NCBI GenBank assembly: GCA_028716065.1
Contig: JAQUQN010000033.1
Location: 1-9,780 of the forward strand
DNA: 9,780 nucleotides
Reading direction: 5' to 3'
Origin: Candidatus Omnitrophota bacterium
GTDB lineage: Bacteria; Omnitrophota; Gorgyraeia; 2-01-FULL-45-10
Shown here: positions 1-6,645 of the stretch, piece after piece
Numbering within the stretch: position 1 is the first letter of the stretch
How the letters are laid out: each line of letters opens with the position of its first letter
Notes under the pieces: generated by a model
Database searches by the model: none
Seen by the model: the letters and a program-made list of their open reading frames with translations, nothing else
Told to the model about the DNA's origin: nothing
Position numbers and translations under genes: made by a program

Positions 1-33
1 CCAGGAAGGCATATTTTAGAGGTTAGAAAGTGA
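1..33 (+). CDS. Possible 3' end of an upstream co-directional gene (partial)
   Basis: All three forward frames close here: TAG at 17-19, TAG at 24-26 and TGA at 31-33. Any upstream + strand gene must therefore end before or just inside the first permease. The frame ending at 31-33 would finish PGRHILEVRK and overlap the GTG start in a GTGA arrangement, the same coupling used at two later junctions. That is why it is the preferred frame, but ten codons cannot be identified. From the usual order of tripartite pump operons, a periplasmic adaptor (membrane fusion protein) would be the expected neighbour; that is inference only. Confidence 0.25.
   Translation, partial: PGRHILEVRK
18..22 (+). promoter_or_regulatory. 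Shine-Dalgarno site for the first RND permease
   Basis: AGAGG lies seven bases before the GTG at 30-32. It supports that non-ATG start. The N-terminus it produces (NLANFSVSRPVTV) matches the usual RND permease beginning: a short amphipathic stretch, then an RP pair leading into the first membrane helix. Confidence 0.6.
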
Positions 34-3000
34 ACTTAGCGAATTTTTCCGTATCCAGGCCTGTGACCGTGATCATGATCGTCACAGGTATTTTAATATT
101 CGGCGTGGTGTCGCTGGAACTGCTCCCGCAGGAATTGGTCCCGCAGATAGTATATCCGCAGCTGACGGTAGTCACACCTTACGAAAATGCCGCACCCGAA
201 GAAATAGAGACGCTCATAACCAAGCCCATCGAAGAAGCCGTCGGTACCGTGGCGGGTGTGAAGAGGATAAGTTCCATATCAAAGGAGGGCCTGAGCCTCG
301 TTATAGCGGAGTTCGGATGGAACCAGAATATCAATTTTGCCTCGCTGGGAATGAGAGAGAAGATAGACCTCATAAAGGAGCGCCTCCCACGCGAGGCGGA
401 AGAGCCGACAGTCCTGCCTTTCAACCCGTTCGACAGGCCAATACTTCTGCTCAGCGTCACGAGCGCCACGAGCCGTTCGCCCATGAGCCTCAGGGAGATG
501 GTGAGGCGGATGATAAAGGATGAGATAGAGAAGGTCGAAGGCGTGGCCTCGGCGAACATATCCGGCGGCGTGGAGCGCGAGATACAGATCGAGGTCAACC
601 AGGATGAGCTCCAGACCAGGCGCATATCATTGCTCGACGTCTCCAAGTCTATAAGTAACGCTAATCTTAATTATCCCGCAGGCACCATAAAAGAGAGTTT
701 CTATGAATATCTGATCAGGACCCTCGGCGAGTTCGAGCAGGTCAGGGACATAGAGACCGTCTCGATAGGTTCGGAACAGGCCAGGGAAGAGGCGTACAGG
801 GACGAGCGGGAAAGAGATACGCTCAAGAGAAGGGGCCTGATATCGAAAGATAAGCGCCTTATATATTTGAAGGACGTGGCCAGGATCTACGATGACCAGA
901 AAGAGAGGACAAGTTTTTCGAGATATAACGGCAAGGAGAATATCTCGGTGGCGGTACAGAAACAGGCGCTCGGCAATACCGTCAGGATAATAAATAACGT
1001 TAAGAAAAAGATAGCGGAATTGAAACAGGATCTGCCCAAGGACATCAAGATGGAGATAGTCTATGACCAGTCCGAGTTCATAAAAAGCTCGATAAGCGGG
1101 GTATGGAACGCGGCATGGCAGGGCGGCGTCCTCGTATTTTTGGTCCTATTTTACTTTCTACGTAATGTCTGGAGCGCCCTGATAGTGACGCTTACCATAC
1201 CGATATCTGTCATGGCCACTTTTGCGCTGATGTACTTTTCCGGCATATCTTTAAACATGATGTCGCTCGGAGGCCTGGCGTTCGGCGTAGGAAGCCTCGT
1301 GGACTGCGCCATAGTTGTCGTGGAGAATATATTCCGGCACATGCAGATGGGGGAGGAGAAGAAGAATGCGGCCATCATGGGCGCCAACGAAGTTTTCATA
1401 TCCGTCACAGGTTCAATACTCACAACGGTCGTCGTCTTCCTGCCGCTCATATTCGTGGTGGGTATCATAGGGCAAATATCGAAAGATTTTGCCCTCACCG
1501 TTACCTTTTCGCTTCTTGCCTCTCTTTTAGCCTCGATAACCATTATACCTCTTCTGGCTTCACGCGCACTCTCCGCCGAAAAGAGCGATTTACCCGCGGA
1601 TGAGGACGACCTCACGAAAATAGATAAGTCTGTCTTGTTGTCGAAGGTGAGACGGTCGTTCGAGGGGTTACTGGGCAAGTTCATAAACGCAAAGGCAAGA
1701 TACCTGGGATTGACGTTTCTCGTCTTCCTCCTTTCATTGACGTTCTTTATTTTCATGGACAAAGAACTGATGCCAAAAGTGGACCAGGGTCAGTTCATCA
1801 TAAAGGTGGACATGCCTGCCGGAACGAGGCTCGGTATTACCAATTCTGTAGCTGAAAGAATAGAAAATTTCATAATGAAGATACCGGAAGTCCTTAGTGT
1901 GAACGCGACAGTAGGCTCCACGAGAGAGACGACCATACGCGATATAACCGAACGCCTGGCAGCAAATCAGGCGGAGATAGCGGTGACCCTGAGAAAGAAG
2001 AGAAGACTTAAGAGTTCGGACGTGGTACAGATCATAAAGGACCACCTTGCAAAGATGAACCTGGAGGACGCCAAGATAGAATATGTCCTGCAGGAAAATG
2101 TCCTTGCCACCGGCATGCAGTCCCAGGCGCCGGTGACCATAGAGATAAAAGGTGATAGCCTGGCCACGCTTGAAAAGTTGACGCTTGCCACACAAAGGGG
2201 CTTGAGCGCCATAAAGGGTATCTACGGCGTCAAGAACGATCTTGCCGAACCATCACCGGAGACGAAAGTGTTCATAGATAAAGACAAGGCCGCCGTCTAT
2301 GGCCTGTCTGTAACCGATATCGCACAAACAGCGCTCATAGCGCTTAAAGGCCACGTGGCCACGAAGTTCAAGGAGAAGGGTCAGGAATACGATATAAGGG
2401 TCAGGTTACGCAATGCGGATAGGGATAATTTTGATAAACTGGGCAGGATAGAGATAGAGTCGCCTTACGGGTTCAGCGTCCCGCTTTCCAGCGTCGCCTC
2501 TTTCGGCAAGGGTAAGGGCCCCAGCGAGATAAAGAGGATAAATCAGGAGAGAGTGATAACGGTTTACGCTAATATTTACAATAGGCCCCTGAAGGACGTG
2601 ATGGCCGACGTCAACGATATGATAAAGAAGATGTCCATCCCTAAGGGGTATATTGTCAAGGTAGCCGGTGAATCGGAAGAAATGAAAGCTTCTTTTATAA
2701 GTTTGAGGAACGCAATAATAGCTGCATTCCTCCTGGTATACATGATAATGGCCGCCATATTTGAATCTCTATGGCAGCCTTTTATAATAATGTTTACCAT
2801 ACCGTTGTCTCTCATCGGGGTCGCCTGGGCGCTTCTTGTCACGCGCACCAGCGTGAGCGCCTACGTGCTCATGGGTGTGGGTATCCTGGGGGGCATAGTC
2901 GTAAATAACGCCATAGTATTGATTGATTGTATAAACCTCTTCATATCGAAGGGCATGAGCGTCAAGGACGCTGTGGTGAATGCCAGCAGGGTGAGGCTGC

Positions 3001-3458
3001 GGCCCATCCTCATGACGGCCCTTACTACTATATTGGGGTTGGTCCCGATGGCCTTTTTGGGCGGAGAAGGCGCGGAACTACGCGCGCCGATGGCCATAAC
3101 CGTCATGGGCGGCTTACTGGTATCGACATATCTTACTTTGATAGTGATACCTTCTTTGTATTTATCCGTTGCGGGCGCGCGCGATAAGATATTGACTGTT
3201 TTTTCCAGGAAGAAGCCTGAGAAGCCCGTAGATGTTTCTTTACCTGTCCGTCCAGCCACCCCCCCTCCTGTGGAAGAGCTCCCTGTGGAACCGCCTTCTT
3301 TTGAACCGCCTCCTCAGGAACAATCATCCTTTGAGCCTCCGCCCCCGGAACCACGGCCCTCAATAGTGCCTCCTCTGCCGTCTCGATCGCTGAGCGCCAA
3401 GAGACGCAGATCAAAAAAGCCAATACCAAAACGTAAGGTTAAAAAGAGGAAAAGATGA
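30..3458 (+). CDS. RND-family efflux permease, first subunit of a tandem pair
   Basis: This is an inner-membrane, proton-driven RND pump protein of the AcrB/MdtB type (ACR_tran family), expected to work with a periplasmic adaptor and an outer-membrane channel. The order is typical: TM1 at about 11-31, a first periplasmic porter/docking region at about 35-350, TM2-TM6 at about 355-510, TM7 at about 558-576, a second periplasmic region to about 885, and TM8-TM12 at about 890-1048. In TM4 the motif reads LVDCAIVVVEN: D425 matches AcrB D407, but C426 replaces D408. In TM10, N959 stands where AcrB has K940. R989 and T996 match AcrB R971 and T978. At 1142 aa it exceeds the usual 1030-1050, because of a charged insert (about 248-275) and a proline-rich, basic C-terminal tail (about 1061-1142). 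The GTG start is set by the Shine-Dalgarno site and N-terminal homology. Its TGA overlaps the next start. Family assignment is firm; substrate unknown. Confidence 0.96.
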   Translation: MNLANFSVSRPVTVIMIVTGILIFGVVSLELLPQELVPQIVYPQLTVVTPYENAAPEEIETLITKPIEEAVGTVAGVKRISSISKEGLSLVIAEFGWNQNINFASLGMREKIDLIKERLPREAEEPTVLPFNPFDRPILLLSVTSATSRSPMSLREMVRRMIKDEIEKVEGVASANISGGVEREIQIEVNQDELQTRRISLLDVSKSISNANLNYPAGTIKESFYEYLIRTLGEFEQVRDIETVSIGSEQAREEAYRDERERDTLKRRGLISKDKRLIYLKDVARIYDDQKERTSFSRYNGKENISVAVQKQALGNTVRIINNVKKKIAELKQDLPKDIKMEIVYDQSEFIKSSISGVWNAAWQGGVLVFLVLFYFLRNVWSALIVTLTIPISVMATFALMYFSGISLNMMSLGGLAFGVGSLVDCAIVVVENIFRHMQMGEEKKNAAIMGANEVFISVTGSILTTVVVFLPLIFVVGIIGQISKDFALTVTFSLLASLLASITIIPLLASRALSAEKSDLPADEDDLTKIDKSVLLSKVRRSFEGLLGKFINAKARYLGLTFLVFLLSLTFFIFMDKELMPKVDQGQFIIKVDMPAGTRLGITNSVAERIENFIMKIPEVLSVNATVGSTRETTIRDITERLAANQAEIAVTLRKKRRLKSSDVVQIIKDHLAKMNLEDAKIEYVLQENVLATGMQSQAPVTIEIKGDSLATLEKLTLATQRGLSAIKGIYGVKNDLAEPSPETKVFIDKDKAAVYGLSVTDIAQTALIALKGHVATKFKEKGQEYDIRVRLRNADRDNFDKLGRIEIESPYGFSVPLSSVASFGKGKGPSEIKRINQERVITVYANIYNRPLKDVMADVNDMIKKMSIPKGYIVKVAGESEEMKASFISLRNAIIAAFLLVYMIMAAIFESLWQPFIIMFTIPLSLIGVAWALLVTRTSVSAYVLMGVGILGGIVVNNAIVLIDCINLFISKGMSVKDAVVNASRVRLRPILMTALTTILGLVPMAFLGGEGAELRAPMAITVMGGLLVSTYLTLIVIPSLYLSVAGARDKILTVFSRKKPEKPVDVSLPVRPATPPPVEELPVEPPSFEPPPQEQSSFEPPPPEPRPSIVPPLPSRSLSAKRRRSKKPIPKRKVKKRKR
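771..854 (+). other. Charged insert in the docking domain of the first permease
   Basis: This covers residues about 248-275 of the first permease, between DIETVSIG and RLIYLKDVARI. The stretch is almost entirely Glu, Arg, Lys and Asp. In the second permease the same junction (VKNIPVSTLPNGTLIRLKEVA) is only a few residues long, so roughly 25 residues are extra here. In AcrB-type proteins this part of the chain belongs to the upper periplasmic docking/funnel region. The boundaries are approximate because they rest on a comparison by eye. Confidence 0.6.
3210..3455 (+). other. Proline-rich, basic C-terminal tail of the first permease
   Basis: This covers residues about 1061-1142, after the last membrane helix (TM12 ends near 1048), so it should lie in the cytoplasm. 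The first part is rich in Pro and Glu with repeated units (EPPSFEPPPQ and SSFEPPPPEP, around residues 1087-1108). The last 20 or so residues are dominated by Lys and Arg (SAKRRRSKKPIPKRKVKKRKR region). The reading frame runs through to the ATGA overlap with no sign of a frameshift. Such a tail is not a standard part of RND permeases. Its role is unknown. Confidence 0.75.
3445..3450 (+). promoter_or_regulatory. Shine-Dalgarno site for the second RND permease
   Basis: AGAGGA lies inside the Lys/Arg codons at the end of the first permease, four bases before the ATG at 3455-3457. The ATG overlaps the upstream TGA (ATGA, 3455-3458). The two permeases are therefore probably made by coupled translation. 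Confidence 0.6.
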
Positions 3459-6400
3459 GTTTACCTTCTTTTTCCATCAGGAGACCCGTCACGATGATGA
3501 TGGTCTACACGATATTGATCCTCGTGGGCCTTCTCTCTCTCACGCAACTGCCGGTCGAACTTTATCCCAATATAAGTTTCGGGGAGATAAGCATAATAAT
3601 ACAGGTGAGGGGTGGCATTCCTCCGACGGAAGTAGAATCGCTCGTGACCAAACCCATAGAAGAGGCCGTGGGTACGGTGAGCCACCTCGAGGAGATGCTC
3701 TCCATCTCGAAAGAGGGGGAATCCACGGTCGTATTGAGTTTCGAGCCCGGTATCAACATGGATTTCGCGGCGCTTGAAGTACGGGAAAAATTCGCCAGGG
3801 TGAAGAATAAGCTCCCCAAGGAGATAGAGAAGCCGATCATAGCCCAATTCAAGAGGTCCGACGTCCCCATAGTGATAATGGCCGTTACGAGCCCCAAAAG
3901 GTCTACCGAAGAGATAAGGAAGATAGTCGATGAGAATATAAAAGAGGGCCTGAGACGCGTTAACGGCGTAGCGGACGTAGAGGTGGCCGGGGGCAGGGAG
4001 AGGAAGATACTGGTCGAGGTGGACCAGAGGAAATTAGCGGCCTATTCCTTATCGCTCGAGAGAGTGATATCGTCCATAGGGATGAATAACCTGAATCTAT
4101 TATCCGGCGAGATAGATAAAGAGAACAAGAAGTATCTGATAAGGGCGATAGGGCTTTATAAGACGGTCGACGATGTGAAGAATATCCCGGTTTCAACGCT
4201 GCCCAACGGTACATTGATAAGGCTGAAGGAAGTGGCCAATGTAGTGGATTCATATCTGGAGCCTACCGGTTACGCCAGGGTCAATGTCAAACCGGTCGTC
4301 TCGATATATATGCAGAAAGAATCCACGGCCAATACGATAAAAGTAGCGGACATGATATTGAAAGAGATCGACAAGATAAAGGAGAGGATCCCTTCGGACC
4401 TGCAGATAGTGGTGACCAGCAACCAGGCCGATTTTATCAAAAACGCGATAGAGAACCTCAAGGTATCGCTGCTCAAAGGCGCCGGTCTTATAATGCTGGT
4501 CCTTACCTTCTTTTTGGTCAAGCTTAAAAGAAGACCCCTGATCATGACGGGGGCGCTCTTGGCGGCCGTGCTATTTCTGCCTACCAAGATATTATACGCG
4601 GTACTGATCGGCATGTTGGCGGCATCTGTAATAATGGCGAGGGTAAGGCCTGTACTAATCGTCACTTCGGCGATACCAATATCCGTCATAATAACCTTTT
4701 CTCTCATGTGGGCGATGAAGTTATCGGTGAATTTCATGACACTGTTCGGTTTGGCGCTTGGCGTGGGCATGCTCGTAGATAACTCGATAGTGGTCTTCGA
4801 AAATATATTGAAGAAGAACGAAAAAGGGTTACGGGGCATACCGGCGGCCATAGAAGGTGCCGAAGAGGTATGGGTCGCGATATGGGCATCCACTTTAACT
4901 ACGATAATAGTCTTTCTGCCGATGGTCTTTGTCGGTGAGGAAATAAAATTATTATATGGCGGCGTGGCCTGGACCGTGACCTTTTCCTTGATAGTATCGT
5001 TATTCGTCTCCATAACCGTGGTGCCGCTTTTGGCCTCCAGAGTGAAGTTTTCGGTAGAGGATATACCGAAAGGATACGGCAGGGAAAGTTCTGCGGGATT
5101 TCTAAAGCTTTTTTATCGCTTACAGAGGAAAGGGATAATCTATTTTATACGTAACCGTTATCGCATACTGAGATATGCCGCGATAGCTTTTGTCGTAGCG
5201 CTCTTTCTTTTTAAGGGGCTGGGCATGGAGTTTTTGGGCACGACGGAGCAGAATAAATTCACTATATTCATAGAGATGCCGACCGGTGCAAAACTCGATG
5301 TGACCAATGATATAGTCAAAAGGGTTGAGGCATTGATAAAAGAAGTGCCGGAGGTCAAGACGTTCTCGGCCAGGGTCGAACCCTGGTCCAGTAAAGTCTA
5401 TGTAGAGCTGGTAGGGTTGGATAGGAGGAAAAGGTCCGTGTCGGAAGTCATAGAGACTCTTCGCCCGAAGATGGAAAGGATAAAACCCGCCTTTATATAT
5501 TTTGAAGAAGAGCAGGAAGTGGGGACCAAAGAGATAATATTAGAGCTGTTCGGGTATGACTATAATACGCTGAGAGAGATCGCCATATCCATAGCGTCGA
5601 GACTCGGCGCCGTCAAGGGTTTTACGGACACGAAGATAAGGATGCGCGAGGGCAGGCCGGAACTCGGCCTAAAAGTCGACAGGGCAAAAACCGCCTTGTT
5701 CGACATGTCCGTCGCCGATGTAGCGGATAAGGTACATGCCCAGATGCGGGGTTTGAGGGCCACTCTCTTTCATACCGAGGCGAGCGAAGTCGAGACGATA
5801 GCCCGTATCGATGAAAAATACAGGAAAACCTTCAAGGATATGCATAAATTGATCCTGACGAACAGGGATGAAGATAATATATACCTTGAACAGATGGTCG
5901 ATTTCAAATATGGACTCGGCCCCAGCGAGATATGGAGGAAGAATAAATCCAGGATGATACAGGTAAGCGCCAATGTCGGCAAATACCCCCTGAGCAAGGC
6001 AGCCGAGATGACTAAAAATACCTTATCCGACCTGCAATTCCCCGAAGGATACTTCTATAGGCTCGGGGGCAATTATCCTACCATGATGGCTACTCAAAGG
6101 CAGTTCAGGGCTATAATATGGCTCATAGTCATCCTGATCTATCTGGTCCTTGCGTCGCTTTTTGAGTCTTTTTATCAGCCGTTTATAATAATGATATCGG
6201 TGCCTTTGGCACTGATAGGGGTAGTCATAGCTCTATACATAACCAGAAAGTCGGTGGGGATGGGCGTTCTGGTCGGGCTCATGATGCTGGGCGGTATTGT
6301 CGTGAATAACGCCATTCTTTTGATAGACCACACCAACCAGCTGCGCAGGAAACACGACGTGAAGTTCCTAAAAGCGGTCGTCCTGGCCTCCAGGGACAGG

Positions 6401-6622
6401 ATGAGGCCCATCCTCATGACCACCATAACGACACTCCTGGGGCTCTTACCCATGGCAATAAGCACACAGGAAGGTTCGAACCTCTGGAGCCCGCTGGCCA
6501 TAACCGTGATGGGCGGGCTCATAAGCTCCACCATCCTTACGCTTCTCGTGGTTCCCGCCGTATATGTTGTTTTTGAGGACCTGGGAGACAGGATAGCCGG
6601 TTTCATGAAAAAGAACGGATAG
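3455..6622 (+). CDS. RND-family efflux permease, second subunit of a tandem pair
   Basis: This is the partner inner-membrane RND pump protein. Its N-terminus (SFSIRRPVTMMMVYT) and two-fold repeat of a large periplasmic loop plus membrane helices are typical. TM1 is about 11-31, the first periplasmic region about 35-330, TM2 about 340-356, the second periplasmic region about 590-880, and TM8-TM12 about 886-1042. TM4 reads GMLVDNSIVVFEN: D442 matches AcrB D407 and N443 replaces D408. N951 occupies the AcrB K940 position; R982 and T989 match R971 and T978. Between TM2 and the segment ending IPIS there are about 40 extra residues (358-397) that look like two further membrane helices. The 1055 aa length is otherwise ordinary. 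It overlaps the first permease by ATGA, which suggests a heteromeric pump like MdtB/MdtC; homomeric pumps are the alternative. Substrate is not predictable from sequence. Confidence 0.96.
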   Translation: MSLPSFSIRRPVTMMMVYTILILVGLLSLTQLPVELYPNISFGEISIIIQVRGGIPPTEVESLVTKPIEEAVGTVSHLEEMLSISKEGESTVVLSFEPGINMDFAALEVREKFARVKNKLPKEIEKPIIAQFKRSDVPIVIMAVTSPKRSTEEIRKIVDENIKEGLRRVNGVADVEVAGGRERKILVEVDQRKLAAYSLSLERVISSIGMNNLNLLSGEIDKENKKYLIRAIGLYKTVDDVKNIPVSTLPNGTLIRLKEVANVVDSYLEPTGYARVNVKPVVSIYMQKESTANTIKVADMILKEIDKIKERIPSDLQIVVTSNQADFIKNAIENLKVSLLKGAGLIMLVLTFFLVKLKRRPLIMTGALLAAVLFLPTKILYAVLIGMLAASVIMARVRPVLIVTSAIPISVIITFSLMWAMKLSVNFMTLFGLALGVGMLVDNSIVVFENILKKNEKGLRGIPAAIEGAEEVWVAIWASTLTTIIVFLPMVFVGEEIKLLYGGVAWTVTFSLIVSLFVSITVVPLLASRVKFSVEDIPKGYGRESSAGFLKLFYRLQRKGIIYFIRNRYRILRYAAIAFVVALFLFKGLGMEFLGTTEQNKFTIFIEMPTGAKLDVTNDIVKRVEALIKEVPEVKTFSARVEPWSSKVYVELVGLDRRKRSVSEVIETLRPKMERIKPAFIYFEEEQEVGTKEIILELFGYDYNTLREIAISIASRLGAVKGFTDTKIRMREGRPELGLKVDRAKTALFDMSVADVADKVHAQMRGLRATLFHTEASEVETIARIDEKYRKTFKDMHKLILTNRDEDNIYLEQMVDFKYGLGPSEIWRKNKSRMIQVSANVGKYPLSKAAEMTKNTLSDLQFPEGYFYRLGGNYPTMMATQRQFRAIIWLIVILIYLVLASLFESFYQPFIIMISVPLALIGVVIALYITRKSVGMGVLVGLMMLGGIVVNNAILLIDHTNQLRRKHDVKFLKAVVLASRDRMRPILMTTITTLLGLLPMAISTQEGSNLWSPLAITVMGGLISSTILTLLVVPAVYVVFEDLGDRIAGFMKKNG
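4526..4645 (+). other. Extra hydrophobic hairpin inserted after TM2 of the second permease
   Basis: This covers residues about 358-397. In the first permease 26 residues separate the TM2 GG (G365) from the TM3 PIS (P391); in the second, the matching G342 and P408 are 66 apart. The extra 40 residues begin with a basic KRR, hold two hydrophobic stretches (about 361-376 and 378-395) and end at ARVRP, where the family pattern resumes (RPVLIVTSAIPIS against WSALIVTLTIPIS). An even number of added helices on the cytoplasmic side keeps the topology of the rest of the protein. Frame and codon style do not change across it. Confidence 0.7.
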
Positions 6623-6645
6623 AAAATATATAAACATAAGAAGCG
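6623..6645 (+). other. Short intergenic spacer between pump and STT3-like genes
   Basis: This 23-base AT-rich spacer is the only non-coding gap in the window. It carries a weak purine-rich stretch (AAGAAG at 6638-6643) only two bases before the ATG at 6646. There is no room for a terminator hairpin and none is visible, so read-through from the pump genes is likely. Confidence 0.5.

Noticed and set aside
3261..3377. Tandem DNA repeat or mobile remnant in the CCT/CCG-rich end of the first permease
   Set aside because: The repetition follows from proline and glutamate codons, is imperfect at the DNA level, and has no inverted ends or target duplication.
4526..4645. Possibility that the extra stretch in the second permease is a frameshift artefact
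   Set aside because: The family pattern resumes in the same frame on both sides and the stretch is a coherent pair of hydrophobic segments, so an in-frame insert is the better reading.
4270..5013. Long reverse-strand open frame (247 codons) and similar reverse frames across both permeases
   Set aside because: They lie antisense to clearly conserved RND coding sequence. Their translations show only low-complexity Ser/Thr/Ile-rich sequence and no recognisable domain or start context.
6623..6645. Terminator or promoter between the pump and STT3-like genes
   Set aside because: The gap is only 23 bases, with no inverted repeat and no T-run. The AT-rich TATATA-like bases are too few to call a promoter.
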